A stretch of DNA of 39,945 bases. Source: Pseudomonas sp. HMWF032 (GTDB taxonomy: Bacteria; Pseudomonadota; Gammaproteobacteria; Pseudomonadales; Pseudomonadaceae). The stretch's first letter is position 1. Each line of letters starts with the position of its first letter. The translations under genes and the position numbers were made by a program. Shown piece after piece: positions 1-11,971 of this stretch. The stretch is taken from positions 83,160-123,104 of the forward strand of contig NZ_QAIG01000011.1 in the NCBI RefSeq assembly GCF_003060885.1, written 5' to 3'. The notes below the pieces were generated by a model, which searched no databases, was not told the DNA's origin, and saw only the letters and a list, made by a program, of their open reading frames with translations.

Positions 1-2558
<2,558 letters not shown>

Positions 2559-2594
2559 GTTCTCTCTCTCGAATCCTTGGGTCAGTCGGCGGGC

Positions 2595-3743
2595 TTAACG
2601 GCGCTTGGCCATGGCTTCGATAAATCGGTCAAACAAGGGGGCTACGTCGTGCGGGCCAGGGCTGGCTTCAGGGTGACCCTGAAAGCTGAAGGCGTCCTTG
2701 TCGGTGCGTTCGATACCCTGCAGGGTGCCGTCGAACAGCGACTTGTGGGTGGCACGCAGATTGGCCGGCAGACTCGGCTCGTCCACGGCAAAACCGTGGT
2801 TCTGACTGGTGATCATCACCACACCGGTTTTCAGGTCCTGCACCGGGTGGTTGGCACCGTGATGACCATGGCCCATTTTCAGGGTCTTGGCGCCCGAAGC
2901 CAGAGCCAGCAACTGGTGACCGAGGCAAATACCGAAGACCGGAATCTCTGTCTGCAGCACGTCCTTGATCGCCTGGATGGCGTAGTCGCACGGCTCAGGA
3001 TCGCCTGGGCCATTGGAGAGGAACACGCCATCGGGATTCAGCGCCAGCACCTCGGCAGCCGGCGTCTGCGCCGGCACCACAGTCAGGCGGCAACCGCGCT
3101 CGACCAGCATGCGCAGGATGTTGGTCTTGACCCCGTAATCGTAAGCAACCACGTGGTAAGGCAGAGCACTGGCGGCGACTTCAGGATGGCTGTCGCTTTT
3201 CAGCTCCCAGGTGCTCGAGCGCCACTCGTAACGGTCGGTGCAGCTGACTTCTTTAGCCAGGTCCATGCCTTTCAGCCCCGGGAAACTGCGCGCCAGCTCA
3301 AGGGCTTTTTCCTCGGTGGCGTCGTCGCCAACCAGGATGCAGCCATTCTGTGAGCCTTTTTCACGCAGGATGCGGGTCAGGCGACGGGTATCGATGCCGG
3401 CAATGGCAACGGTGCCGTTTTCCTTGAGGTACTCATCCAGCGGTTGTTTGTTGCGCCAGTTACTGGAGATCAACGGTAGATCGCGGATGATCAGGCCGGC
3501 AGCCCAGACGCGGTCTGACTCGGCATCTTCCGGCGTGGTGCCGGTGTTGCCGATGTGCGGATAAGTCAGGGTAACGATTTGCTGGGCATAGGAAGGATCG
3601 GTAAGGATTTCCTGATAGCCGGTCATGGCGGTGTTAAAAACCACCTCTCCAATAGTCTGGCCATCGGCACCGATGGCCTCGCCGCGAAAAATGCTGCCGT
3701 CAGCAAGAGCCAGAATGGCAGGTTTAAGGGCTGGCTTACTCAA
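2595..3743 (-). CDS. carA: Carbamoyl-phosphate synthase small (glutaminase) subunit, TTG start
   Basis: CarA hydrolyses glutamine and passes ammonia to CarB. The 382-residue product has the N-terminal CPSase small-chain domain and a C-terminal class I glutamine amidotransferase domain. The nucleophile Cys273 sits in GICLGHQ, and the other triad residues are His357 and Glu359 in QGHPEAS. The start codon is TTG (3743-3741), set by a strong GGAGG five bases upstream and by family length; no ATG or GTG fits. The start overlaps the stop of a 33-codon leader ORF (3736-3837), and the ribosome-binding site lies inside that ORF, so translation is probably coupled. Gene order dapB-carA-carB is that of Pseudomonas. 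Confidence 0.97.
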   Translation of the reverse strand: MSKPALKPAILALADGSIFRGEAIGADGQTIGEVVFNTAMTGYQEILTDPSYAQQIVTLTYPHIGNTGTTPEDAESDRVWAAGLIIRDLPLISSNWRNKQPLDEYLKENGTVAIAGIDTRRLTRILREKGSQNGCILVGDDATEEKALELARSFPGLKGMDLAKEVSCTDRYEWRSSTWELKSDSHPEVAASALPYHVVAYDYGVKTNILRMLVERGCRLTVVPAQTPAAEVLALNPDGVFLSNGPGDPEPCDYAIQAIKDVLQTEIPVFGICLGHQLLALASGAKTLKMGHGHHGANHPVQDLKTGVVMITSQNHGFAVDEPSLPANLRATHKSLFDGTLQGIERTDKDAFSFQGHPEASPGPHDVAPLFDRFIEAMAKRR

Positions 3744-3837
3744 GAAAACCTCCGAAAATCAAAACGTGAAGCAAACGCAGATTGTAAAAAAGCGGGATGA
3801 CGTATCGACCGTCACCCCGCTTTTTTATCTGATTCAT
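3736..3837 (-). CDS. Putative carA leader peptide (33 codons) reading through a terminator
   Basis: This ORF begins with ATG at 3837 ([12 protein letters not shown]...), runs uninterrupted through the hairpin at 3787-3826 and ends with TAA at 3736-3738, overlapping the carA TTG start by a few bases. It has Arg codons CGG (codon 7), CGA (codon 11, in the hairpin loop) and CGT (codon 21), plus two Tyr. No good Shine-Dalgarno is seen before it (GCGCAGA only). The arrangement resembles the E. coli pyrBI leader, where a translated leader spans a terminator and ends at the first structural gene. That it is translated, and that it senses arginine or pyrimidines, is inference. Confidence 0.5.
   Translation of the reverse strand: MNQIKKRGDGRYVIPLFYNLRLLHVLIFGGFLE
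3785..3828 (-). terminator. Intrinsic terminator / attenuator ahead of carA
   Basis: On the minus strand an A6 run leads into GCGGGGTGACG, a short loop, CGTCATCCCGC and T6, forming a long GC-rich stem (one G-T pair) with flanking A-T pairs and a U-tract. It lies 116 bp after the dapB stop and about 45 bp before carA. It could simply end dapB transcription (and works in either direction), but its position inside the leader ORF suggests attenuation of carAB. Confidence 0.8.
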
Positions 3838-3846
3838 TCTGCGCAA

Positions 3847-3866
3847 CTTTAGTGGACACACTAAAG
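3847..3866. repeat. Perfect inverted repeat upstream of the carA leader
   Basis: CTTTAGTG and CACTAAAG are exact 8-bp arms separated by GACA. The repeat sits 9 bases upstream of the leader ATG. It could be an operator, or an RNA pause hairpin ahead of the attenuator; no T-tract follows it, so it is not a terminator. Confidence 0.6.
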
Positions 3867-3952
3867 CAGAAAGCTTACAGGAAAGTCCTTTTTTGGTCCA
3901 CCGCCAGTTGCAGGCAAGACACAGCGAAGGGGCCTTCCTGCGACAGCAGGCC

Positions 3953-4831
<879 letters not shown>

Positions 4832-5968
4832 TTACAGGTCGCCAAAGAAGCGCTTAACACCCTCGAACCAGCCATTGGCTTTCGGCGAATGCGAGCTGTC
4901 GCCTTCCAGGGTCTTGCGGAACTCATCGAGCAGTTCGCGCTGGCGACGATCCAGGTTGACCGGAGTCTCCACCGCCACCTTGCACATCAGATCACCCGCA
5001 CCGCCACCACGCACCGGCGCCACGCCCTTGCCACGCAAGCGGAACATCTTGCCAGTCTGGGTGCCTTCTGGAATCTTCAGCTTGACCCGCCCATCCAGGG
5101 TCGGCACTTCCAACTCGCCACCCAGCGCCGCATCGGCAAAGCTGATCGGCACTTCGCAGTACAGGTGTTTGCCATCACGCTGGAAGATCGCGTGCTCGCG
5201 CACATTCACCACCACGTACAGGTCGCCCGCCGGGCCACCCATGGCACCCGCCTCACCTTCGCCGGAGAGCCGGATACGGTCGCCGGTATCCACGCCCGCC
5301 GGCACTTTCACCGACAGGGTCTTGTGCTCTTCCACACGACCATGGCCGTGGCAGGAACCGCACGGATCGGTGATCATCTTGCCGCTACCGTGGCAACGCG
5401 GGCAGGTCTGCTGCACCGAGAAGAAGCCCTGTTGCATGCGCACCTGGCCGATACCGCCACAAGTGGTACAGGTCACCGGACTGGTACCCTTCTTCGCACC
5501 CGAACCATCGCAGGTTTTGCAGTTGACCAGCGTCGGCACGCGAATAGTCACCGTGGTGCCACGCACCGCTTCTTCCAGGTCCAGTTCCAGGGTGTAACGC
5601 AGGTCACTGCCGCGCTGCGCACCGCCGCGTTGGCCACCACGACCACCGCCACCACCGAAGAAATCGCTGAACACATCGCCAAAAATATCGGAGAAATTCG
5701 CCCCACCGAAGCCCGCACCACCGGCTCCACCACCCATTTGCGGATCAACACCGGCATGGCCGTACTGGTCATAGGCCGACCGTTTGGCAGCATCGGAGAG
5801 CACTTCGTAAGCCTCGTTGGCTTCCTTGAACTTCTCTTCCGAGGCTTTATCGTCGGGATTGCGGTCCGGGTGGTACTTCATGGCCAGGCGGCGGTAAGCC
5901 TTTTTCAGCTCCGCTTCGCTGGCACCGCGCTCGACACCGAGCACCTCGTAATAGTCACGTTTAGCCAT
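4832..5968 (-). CDS. dnaJ: Chaperone DnaJ (Hsp40 co-chaperone)
   Basis: DnaJ delivers unfolded clients to DnaK and stimulates its ATPase. The 378-residue protein shows all class A parts in order: a J domain with HPD at residues 33-35, a Gly/Phe-rich linker (about 75-120), four zinc-binding CxxCxGxG repeats ([32 protein letters not shown]) and the C-terminal client-binding domain. It follows dnaK by 122 bp, with a REP-like palindrome between them, and is expected to be transcribed with grpE-dnaK from the heat-shock promoters upstream. Confidence 0.98.
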   Translation of the reverse strand: MAKRDYYEVLGVERGASEAELKKAYRRLAMKYHPDRNPDDKASEEKFKEANEAYEVLSDAAKRSAYDQYGHAGVDPQMGGGAGGAGFGGANFSDIFGDVFSDFFGGGGGRGGQRGGAQRGSDLRYTLELDLEEAVRGTTVTIRVPTLVNCKTCDGSGAKKGTSPVTCTTCGGIGQVRMQQGFFSVQQTCPRCHGSGKMITDPCGSCHGHGRVEEHKTLSVKVPAGVDTGDRIRLSGEGEAGAMGGPAGDLYVVVNVREHAIFQRDGKHLYCEVPISFADAALGGELEVPTLDGRVKLKIPEGTQTGKMFRLRGKGVAPVRGGGAGDLMCKVAVETPVNLDRRQRELLDEFRKTLEGDSSHSPKANGWFEGVKRFFGDL

Positions 5969-6010
5969 AAGTCTTCAACACCTTCAAATCGTCTACTCCA
6001 GACACGCCAA

Positions 6011-6030
6011 CGCGGGAGCAAGCTCCCGCG
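6011..6030. repeat. REP-like perfect palindrome between dnaK and dnaJ
   Basis: CGCGGGAGC and GCTCCCGCG form exact 9-bp arms around AA. The core GCGGGAGC..GCTCCCGC is the kind of palindrome found in Pseudomonas REP elements. There is no T-tract, so it is not an intrinsic terminator; in the dnaK-dnaJ mRNA it would fold and could stabilise the dnaK 3' end. The role is inferred. Confidence 0.6.
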
Positions 6031-6090
6031 CGGCGGATCATGCCGGACGTGACTTGCGCCACGCCCGGCCAGAGCGGCATAAGCTTGCGC

Positions 6091-8007
6091 TTACTTGTTG
6101 TCTTTGACCTCTTCGAACTCAGCATCGACCACGTCGTCCGCTGCGTCCTTGGCTTGCTCACCACCGGCCGCCTGGGCACCCGGCTGCGGCTGCTCGGCGT
6201 ACATTTTTTGCGCCAGCGGGGCAGTTACTTCGGACAGCGCCGTCATCTTCGCTTCGATCTCGGCTTTGTCGTCGCCCTTCACGGCCGCTTCCAGTGCCGA
6301 CACAGCCGCCTCGATGGCTGTTTTCTCTTCCGCAGTGGCTTTATCACCCGCTTCAGTGATCATCTTGCGGGTGGCGTGCACCAACTGGTCGCCCTGGTTG
6401 CGCGCACCGGCCAACTCTTCGAACTTGCGATCTTCCTCGGCATTGGCTTCAGCATCACGCACCATCTGCTGGATTTCTTCCTCGGACAGACCGGAGTTGG
6501 CCTTGATCACGATGGACTGCGACTTGCCAGTGGCTTTGTCCTTCGCGCTGACGTGCAGGATGCCGTTAGCGTCGATGTCGAAAGTCACTTCGATCTGCGG
6601 CACACCGCGCGGCGCCGGCGGAATCTCGGCCAGGTCGAATTTACCCAGCGATTTGTTACCGCTGGCCTGCTTACGCTCACCTTGCAGCACGTGAATAGTC
6701 ACCGCACCCTGGTTGTCGTCAGCAGTGGAGAACACCTGCGACTTCTTGGTCGGAATCGTAGTGTTCTTCTCGATCAGCGCAGTCATCACGCCGCCCATGG
6801 TTTCGATACCCAGGGTCAGCGGACTGACGTCCAGCAGGAGCACGTCCTTGACGTCACCGGCCAGTACCGCCCCCTGAATGGCCGCACCCATGGCCACGGC
6901 TTCGTCCGGGTTAACGTCCTTGCGTGCTTCCTTGCCGAAGAAATCAGCCACGGTTTTTTGCACCAGCGGCATACGGGTCTGACCACCGACCAGAATCACG
7001 TCGTTGATCGAACCCACATCGATGCCAGCATCTTTCAGCGCGATGCGGCAAGGCTCGATGGTGCGCTGCACCAGATCCTCAACCAGGGCTTCCAGCTTGG
7101 CACGGGAAATTTTCACATTGAGGTGCTTCGGCCCAGTCGCGTCTGCCGTGATGTACGGCAGGTTGACGTCAGTCGACTGACTGGAAGACAGCTCGATCTT
7201 GGCTTTTTCAGCAGCTTCTTTCAGACGCTGCATGGCCAGCGGGTCACCCTTGAGGTTCATGCCGCTTTCTTTCTTGAACTCGTCAACGAGGTAGTCGATC
7301 AGACGAATGTCAAAGTCCTCACCGCCGAGGAAGGTGTCACCGTTGGTCGCCAGCACTTCGAACTGGTGCTCGCCATCGACTTCAGCGATCTCGATCACCG
7401 ACACGTCGAAGGTACCACCACCCAGGTCATAGACGATCACGGTGTGGTCGCCCTTGGCCTTGTCCATACCGTAAGCCAGAGCGGCTGCGGTCGGCTCGTT
7501 GATGATGCGTTTGACGTCCAGCCCCGCGATACGGCCGGCGTCTTTGGTGGCCTGACGCTGGCTGTCGTTGAAATACGCAGGAACGGTGATTACCGCTTCG
7601 GTCACTGACTCGCCGAGGTAGTCTTCGGCGGTCTTCTTCATTTTCTTCAGCACTTCGGCGCTGATTTGCGGCGGTGCCATTTTCTGGCCGTTAACCTCAA
7701 CCCAGGCGTCCCCGTTGTCAGCCTTGGCGATCTTGTAAGGCACCATTTGGATGTCTTTCTGCACGACATCCTCTTCAAAACGACGACCGATCAGACGCTT
7801 TACCGCATACAGGGTGTTGTGCGGGTTGGTCACTGCCTGACGCTTGGCCGACTGACCTACCAGGATTTCGCCATCATTGGCGTAAGCGATGATCGACGGC
7901 GTGGTGCGCGCGCCTTCGGCGTTCTCGATAACCTTGACGGTGCCGTTTTCCAGAATAGAGACGCAGGAGTTGGTGGTCCCCAGGTCGATACCAATAATTT
8001 TGCCCAT
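6091..8007 (-). CDS. dnaK: Chaperone DnaK (Hsp70)
   Basis: DnaK is the ATP-driven Hsp70 that binds exposed hydrophobic segments of client proteins. The 638-residue product starts [15 protein letters not shown] at 8007, after GGGAG; the frame extends upstream to 8040 but without a family match. The nucleotide-binding domain carries [22 protein letters not shown] and [10 protein letters not shown]; the substrate-binding domain begins near residue 390 ([13 protein letters not shown]), and the acidic tail ends EFEEVKDNK. It lies 99 bp after grpE and has its own sigma-32-type promoter at 8084-8111. Confidence 0.99.
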   Translation of the reverse strand: MGKIIGIDLGTTNSCVSILENGTVKVIENAEGARTTPSIIAYANDGEILVGQSAKRQAVTNPHNTLYAVKRLIGRRFEEDVVQKDIQMVPYKIAKADNGDAWVEVNGQKMAPPQISAEVLKKMKKTAEDYLGESVTEAVITVPAYFNDSQRQATKDAGRIAGLDVKRIINEPTAAALAYGMDKAKGDHTVIVYDLGGGTFDVSVIEIAEVDGEHQFEVLATNGDTFLGGEDFDIRLIDYLVDEFKKESGMNLKGDPLAMQRLKEAAEKAKIELSSSQSTDVNLPYITADATGPKHLNVKISRAKLEALVEDLVQRTIEPCRIALKDAGIDVGSINDVILVGGQTRMPLVQKTVADFFGKEARKDVNPDEAVAMGAAIQGAVLAGDVKDVLLLDVSPLTLGIETMGGVMTALIEKNTTIPTKKSQVFSTADDNQGAVTIHVLQGERKQASGNKSLGKFDLAEIPPAPRGVPQIEVTFDIDANGILHVSAKDKATGKSQSIVIKANSGLSEEEIQQMVRDAEANAEEDRKFEELAGARNQGDQLVHATRKMITEAGDKATAEEKTAIEAAVSALEAAVKGDDKAEIEAKMTALSEVTAPLAQKMYAEQPQPGAQAAGGEQAKDAADDVVDAEFEEVKDNK

Positions 8008-8083
8008 CTTCACTCTCCCGAAACTTTGATAATTCCGCAACTGATCGTTGTCAGCGGCGGTAGCACTAAAACGCTTGGCTGTT

Positions 8084-8111
8084 TAATGGGGGCGGCTTGA
8101 CGAATTTCAAG
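8084..8111 (-). promoter_or_regulatory. Sigma-32 (heat-shock) promoter for dnaK
   Basis: CTTGAAA (8105-8111) and CCCCATTA (8084-8091) are separated by 13 bp, close to the RpoH consensus CTTGAAA-N11-16-CCCCATNT. The -35 overlaps the grpE stop codon. The predicted start is near 8077, giving a leader of about 70 nt before dnaK. Confidence 0.75.
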
Positions 8112-8676
8112 CCTGCTCATCAATAGATGGCGGCGCTTCGGCCGGTGCCTTGCTGACCACCACCATCGCGGGGCGCAGCAGGCGACCGTTAAGCAGATAG
8201 CCCTTCTGGAACACCTTGAGCACGCTGTTAGGCTCGACATGGGTGCTTTCCTGCAGTGCCATGGCCTGATGGTGCTCAGGGTTGAACGGCGCACCATGCG
8301 GGTCGAGCGCCTCCAGTTGGAAACGCTTGAGGGTGTCGTGGAACAGCTTAAGCGTCAGCTCCATGCCTTCACGAACCGACTTGATCGCCTCATCGTTCGG
8401 GCTCGACAACTCAAGGCCGCGCTCCAGACTGTCCACCACCGGCAGCAGGTCGTTGGCGAATTTCTCCAAGGCGAACTTATGCGCTTTCTCGACATCCTGC
8501 TCAGCGCGGCGGCGCACATTCTGCAAGTCGGCAGCCATGCGCAGCGACTGATCCTGCGCAGCGGCCAGTTGCTCTTCCAGCGCTTGCACGCGGGCAACCA
8601 GATCATCACCCGCAGCCGCGTCGGCAGCTGTTTGTACGTCGGGGTTCTGCGTATCCAGGGTCTGTTCGTCAGCCAT
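8107..8676 (-). CDS. grpE: Nucleotide exchange factor GrpE
   Basis: GrpE releases ADP from DnaK and so resets the chaperone cycle. The 189-residue protein has a long N-terminal helical region (about residues 25-90) and the C-terminal beta domain ending in the family block [20 protein letters not shown]. The start at 8676 has AGGAG six bases upstream. It is first in the grpE-dnaK-dnaJ cluster, behind a near-consensus sigma-32 promoter, and divergent from recN as in other Pseudomonas. Confidence 0.97.
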   Translation of the reverse strand: MADEQTLDTQNPDVQTAADAAAGDDLVARVQALEEQLAAAQDQSLRMAADLQNVRRRAEQDVEKAHKFALEKFANDLLPVVDSLERGLELSSPNDEAIKSVREGMELTLKLFHDTLKRFQLEALDPHGAPFNPEHHQAMALQESTHVEPNSVLKVFQKGYLLNGRLLRPAMVVVSKAPAEAPPSIDEQA

Positions 8677-8698
8677 GCGTTTCTCCTCATGAAATTCG

Positions 8699-8718
8699 AC
8701 GCGAGCCTCAACTCGCGT
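8699..8718 (-). promoter_or_regulatory. Stem-loop in the grpE 5' leader
   Basis: ACGCGAG and CTCGCGT pair exactly (7 bp) around a six-base loop. The stem falls within the first few nucleotides of the predicted heat-shock transcript, where it may protect the 5' end. No function is shown. Confidence 0.45.
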
Positions 8719-8729
8719 GCCTGAGCGTT

Positions 8730-8757
8730 ATATGGGGCCAAAAATTGTGGTTTCAAG
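8730..8757 (-). promoter_or_regulatory. Sigma-32 (heat-shock) promoter for grpE-dnaK-dnaJ
   Basis: CTTGAAA (8751-8757), a 13-bp spacer and CCCCATAT (8730-8737) match the RpoH consensus at every conserved position. Predicted transcription starts near 8723, about 46 nt before the grpE ATG. Confidence 0.88.
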
Positions 8758-8770
8758 GACCGCAGACGGA

Positions 8771-8807
8771 TTGTCAGCCCATCAAAAAACACTGTATAAA
8801 TAACCAG
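8771..8807 (+). promoter_or_regulatory. recN promoter with overlapping LexA box
   Basis: A -35 TTGTCA (8771-8776) and -10 TATAAA (8795-8800) are spaced 18 bp. CTGTATAAATAACCAG (8792-8807) fits the LexA pattern CTGT-N8-CAG and covers the -10. LexA binding would block the promoter until SOS induction, which fits the recN role in repair. Confidence 0.85.
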
Positions 8808-8831
8808 ACATGAACTTGGGAGACCCTCGCC

Positions 8832-10505
8832 ATGCTGGTGCACCTGTCCGTACACAACTACGCCATCGTTGAACACCTTGATCTAGAGCTGGACGCTGGC
8901 ATGAGCGTGATCAGCGGTGAAACCGGCGCTGGTAAATCGATCATGCTCGACGCCCTCGGCCTGACCCTGGGTGATCGCGCCGATAGCGGCGTGGTGCGTC
9001 CTGGTGCGGACAAAGCGGACATCCTCGCCAGCTTTGACCTGACCGATATCCCTGAAGCCCGTGCCTGGCTGACCGAACGCGATCTGGACAATGACGGCCC
9101 ATGCATCCTGCGCCGTGTAATCACCGCCGAAGGCCGCTCACGCGGCTACATTAACGGCGCCCCCTGTCCGCAAGGCGACCTCAAGGCCCTGGGCGAACTG
9201 CTGATCGACATCCACAGCCAGCATGAACACCAGTCGCTGCTCAAGGCCGACACCCACCGTCGCCTGCTCGACGAATACGCCGGCAGCCAGGAACTGGCGC
9301 GCCAAGTGCAACTCGCGGCACAACGCTGGAAGCAGACCAAGAATGAACTGGAGCGGGTTTCCAGCATCGGCGACGAACAGCGCGCGCGCCACCAATTGCT
9401 CAGCTATCAACTGGAAGAACTCGACAACCTGGCCCTCGGCGAAGACGAACTTGAACAGCTGGAACAGGAACACAAGAACCTGACCAACGCCGAAAGCCTG
9501 CTCAGCGCCTGCCGTCTGGTAATCGAACAATGCAGCGATAATGATGCCGGCAACGTGCTGTCCGCCCTGACCGGCAGCCTGAATCGCCTCAGCGCCTTCC
9601 AGGGCCAACCCGGCGCATTGAGCGAAGCCACCAACCTGCTGGCCAGCGCACAAATCCAGGTAGAAGAAGCCGTCGGCGAACTGAACCGTTTCCTTGATCA
9701 TTTCGACGCCGACCCTGAACGCCTGCGCCAGATGGAAGAGCGCCTGGACGCGATCTACACGCTGGCGCGCAAGCACCGTATCCAGCCCAGCGAACTAGGC
9801 GCCATGCAGCAGCAACTGTTCGAGGAGCTGGAAAGCCTCAATGCCGACGACCAGGCCGCCGAACGCCTGAGCGACGAACTGGCCGCCTTCGAACGGCATT
9901 ACCAGGAAAAAGCAGCGGAACTCAGCACCCTGCGCAACAAGGCCGCTAGTCAACTGGACAGCGCGGTCGAGCAGGAAATGCAAACCCTCGGCATGCCCGG
10001 CGGGCGCTTCACCATCAAGCTAACGACCCACACCAACAGCGAGCCACAGCCTAACGGCCTGGAGCAACTCGAGTTTCTGGTCAGCGCCAACCCTGGACAA
10101 CCGCTGAAAGCCCTGGCCAAGGTCGCCTCGGGCGGCGAGCTGTCGCGCATCAGCCTAGCGATTCAGGTAATCACCGCGCAAACCTCGCGGGTGCCCACCC
10201 TGGTATTCGATGAAGTCGACGTCGGCATTGGCGGCCCCACCGCCGAAGTGGTCGGTCAGCTATTGCGCCGCCTCGGCGAACGCGGGCAGGTACTGACCGT
10301 CACCCACCTGCCGCAAGTCGCGGCACAAGGGCATCAGCACCTGTTCGTGCACAAAGTGCGTGAAAGCGATGCCACCCGCACAGCAGTGAGCAAACTGAGC
10401 CCTGCGCAGCGGGTCGAGGAAATCGCGCGCATGCTCGGCGGCGTCGATCTCACCGAAGAATCCCTGGCCCACGCGCGACAGATGGTCGGCAGCGCCCAGG
10501 CCTGA
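8832..10505 (+). CDS. recN: DNA repair protein RecN (SMC-like ATPase)
   Basis: RecN is an SMC-related ATPase that acts early in double-strand-break repair and is one of the most strongly SOS-induced proteins. The 557-residue protein has Walker A GETGAGKS (residues 29-36), a long coiled-coil centre, the ABC signature VASGGELSRISLA near 430 and Walker B PTLVFDEVDVGIGG near 457-470, followed by VTHLPQVAAQG. The start at 8832 follows GGGAG by nine bases. A LexA box overlies its promoter. It is divergent from grpE and ends at a bidirectional terminator facing fur. Confidence 0.98.
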   Translation: MLVHLSVHNYAIVEHLDLELDAGMSVISGETGAGKSIMLDALGLTLGDRADSGVVRPGADKADILASFDLTDIPEARAWLTERDLDNDGPCILRRVITAEGRSRGYINGAPCPQGDLKALGELLIDIHSQHEHQSLLKADTHRRLLDEYAGSQELARQVQLAAQRWKQTKNELERVSSIGDEQRARHQLLSYQLEELDNLALGEDELEQLEQEHKNLTNAESLLSACRLVIEQCSDNDAGNVLSALTGSLNRLSAFQGQPGALSEATNLLASAQIQVEEAVGELNRFLDHFDADPERLRQMEERLDAIYTLARKHRIQPSELGAMQQQLFEELESLNADDQAAERLSDELAAFERHYQEKAAELSTLRNKAASQLDSAVEQEMQTLGMPGGRFTIKLTTHTNSEPQPNGLEQLEFLVSANPGQPLKALAKVASGGELSRISLAIQVITAQTSRVPTLVFDEVDVGIGGPTAEVVGQLLRRLGERGQVLTVTHLPQVAAQGHQHLFVHKVRESDATRTAVSKLSPAQRVEEIARMLGGVDLTEESLAHARQMVGSAQA

Positions 10506-10523
10506 TCGAACCGCGCAATGCAA

Positions 10524-10547
10524 AAAGGCGACCCTAGGGTCGCCTTT
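10524..10547. terminator. Bidirectional terminator between recN and fur
   Basis: AAAGGCGACCCT and AGGGTCGCCTTT are fully self-complementary (12-bp arms). The symmetric A and T runs let it serve both converging genes. Confidence 0.85.
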
Positions 10548-10563
10548 CTCATACCAGCAGCAA

Positions 10564-10968
10564 TCAGCTTTTCTTGCGCACGTACAGCACAAGGTTGTGA
10601 TCGACCAGCTCGAAACCGTGCTCTTTGACGATCTCTTTCTGACGCTTCTCGATCTCAGGATCAAAGAACTCGATCACCTCACCCGAGTCGACGCACACCA
10701 TATGGTCGTGGTGCCCGCTATCAGCCAGTTCAAATACCGCATGACCGCCATCAAAGTTGTGGCGCACCACCAGGCCTGCGGCTTCGAACTGAGTCAGTAC
10801 ACGGTAAACAGTGGCCAGGCCAACATCGTCGCCCGCCTCCATCAAAGATTTGTAAACGTCTTCTGCACTCATATGGCGCTGACCGGCAGAGTCGAGCATT
10901 TGCAGAATCTTGACCCGTGGCAGGGTCACTTTCAGGCCAGCCTTGCGTAGTTCGCTATTTTCAACCAT
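10564..10968 (-). CDS. fur: Ferric uptake regulator Fur
   Basis: Fur represses iron-uptake genes when loaded with Fe2+. The 134-residue length equals the Pseudomonas protein. The N-terminal winged-helix DNA-binding region (about 1-83) contains GLATVYRVLTQFEAAGLV. Metal ligands known from P. aeruginosa Fur are present at the same numbers: His32, Glu80, His89 and Glu100 for one site, and His86, Asp88, Glu107 and His124 for the other. The C-terminal CxxC pair of E. coli Fur is absent, as in Pseudomonas. It is divergent from bamE across a 97-bp gap. Confidence 0.98.
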   Translation of the reverse strand: MVENSELRKAGLKVTLPRVKILQMLDSAGQRHMSAEDVYKSLMEAGDDVGLATVYRVLTQFEAAGLVVRHNFDGGHAVFELADSGHHDHMVCVDSGEVIEFFDPEIEKRQKEIVKEHGFELVDHNLVLYVRKKS

Positions 10969-11065
10969 GGTCTGCTTTCTCGCGGAAGCGGCTTCGCAGC
11001 TTCCCTTATTGCGGGTATGATCCGGGTTTATGTTGCCCAGCCAAGATAGTGGAAGTCACCCTCCG

Positions 11066-11584
11066 ATGCAAAAAACCAAGCTCCTGCTGACCAGCCTCAC
11101 CCTTACGGGGCTACTCGCACTCGCCGGTTGTTCATTCCCCGGGGTTTATAAAATCGACATTCAACAGGGCAATGTCGTCACGCAGGACATGATAGACCAG
11201 TTGCGACCAGGAATGACCCGCAAACAAGTGCGGTTTATCATGGGCAACCCGCTGCTGACTGACACCTTCCACGCCAATCGCTGGGACTACCTCTACAGCA
11301 TCCAGCCCGGCGGCGGCCAACGCCTGCAGGAGCGCGTCAGCGTCAACTTCAATGCTGACGACCAACTGGTGGGCCTGTCCGGTGATTTCATGCCGGGCGT
11401 CAGCCGTGACCAGGCCATTCTCGGTGAAGACAGCGGCGTGACAACCCCGCAAACCACCCAACAGCCAGCCGCCGAAGAAAAACCGGCGCCCGGCTCACTG
11501 CTTGAGCAGATTCAACGCGAAGTGGACGACGTGAAAGTTGTTCCAGTACCCGTCCCCGAGCCCCTGGAAAGCACACCGCAGTAA
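11066..11584 (+). CDS. bamE: Outer-membrane assembly lipoprotein BamE (OmlA/SmpA)
   Basis: BamE is a lipoprotein of the BAM complex, which inserts beta-barrel proteins into the outer membrane. A signal peptide ends in LALAGC, making Cys22 the lipid-modified residue. The conserved block [21 protein letters not shown] and the following [11 protein letters not shown] are characteristic of the SmpA/OmlA domain. The 172-residue start at 11066 follows GGAAG by ten bases; an upstream ATG at 11030 would bury the signal peptide. The C-terminal tail (from about residue 125) is Pro/Gln/Glu-rich and probably disordered. The divergent neighbour is fur. Confidence 0.96.
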   Translation: MQKTKLLLTSLTLTGLLALAGCSFPGVYKIDIQQGNVVTQDMIDQLRPGMTRKQVRFIMGNPLLTDTFHANRWDYLYSIQPGGGQRLQERVSVNFNADDQLVGLSGDFMPGVSRDQAILGEDSGVTTPQTTQQPAAEEKPAPGSLLEQIQREVDDVKVVPVPVPEPLESTPQ

Positions 11585-11597
11585 TATTTGCTCATAC

Positions 11598-11625
11598 AAA
11601 AAGCCCGGACATATCCGGGCTTTTT
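11598..11625. terminator. Terminator between bamE and rnfH
   Basis: AAAAAGCCCGGA, loop CATA, TCCGGGCTTTTT: an exact 12-bp stem with T-tracts usable from both sides, between converging genes. Confidence 0.9.
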
Positions 11626-11650
11626 CGTTTCAGGGCAACCTGTTCACTAC

Positions 11651-11971
11651 TCAGCTTCCACCGTCTTCAGCCCTGGCCTGCGCCGCCTTGGCCGCGCGCT
11701 GCTTGCGCACCTCTTTCGGATCAGCGATCAGCGACCGATAGATCTCCACCCGTTCACCGTCTTCCAGAATCCGCTCATCGGGCTTGCTGACGGCCTTACC
11801 GAAGATCCCGAGCGGGCTGTTCTGCAGGTCCAGCCCAGGGAAATGCGCTTGCATACCGGACTGCAGGGCTGCCTGGCGAACCGTGGTGCCGTGAGGCAGG
11901 CTCAGGCGCAGCAGTTTCTGCTTGTTGGCCAGGGCATAAACCACCTCGACCACGATGTTTGGCTTATCCAT
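11651..11971 (-). CDS. rnfH: RnfH family ubiquitin-like protein (UPF0125)
   Basis: The product is a 106-residue protein of the RnfH/UPF0125 family, a small beta-grasp fold. The family is named from Rnf clusters but usually, as here, sits with ratA, and its biochemical role is unsettled. The matching core is NIVVEVVYALANKQKLLRLSLP and VGIFGKAV-like PLGIFGKAVSKPDERILEDGERVEIYRSLIADPKE. The basic Ala-rich tail is typical. The start at 11971 (MDKPN) overlaps the ratA stop by 8 bases, so the two are translationally coupled. Confidence 0.93.
   Translation of the reverse strand: MDKPNIVVEVVYALANKQKLLRLSLPHGTTVRQAALQSGMQAHFPGLDLQNSPLGIFGKAVSKPDERILEDGERVEIYRSLIADPKEVRKQRAAKAAQARAEDGGS

Noticed and set aside
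3925..3945. Possible ArgR half-site (TGTCGC on the minus strand) near the dapB end
   Set aside because: The following bases do not fit the rest of the Pseudomonas ArgR pattern, and it lies in or next to the dapB 3' end.
6040..7608. Plus-strand ORF (522 codons) opposite dnaK
   Set aside because: Antisense shadow of dnaK with no recognisable motif.
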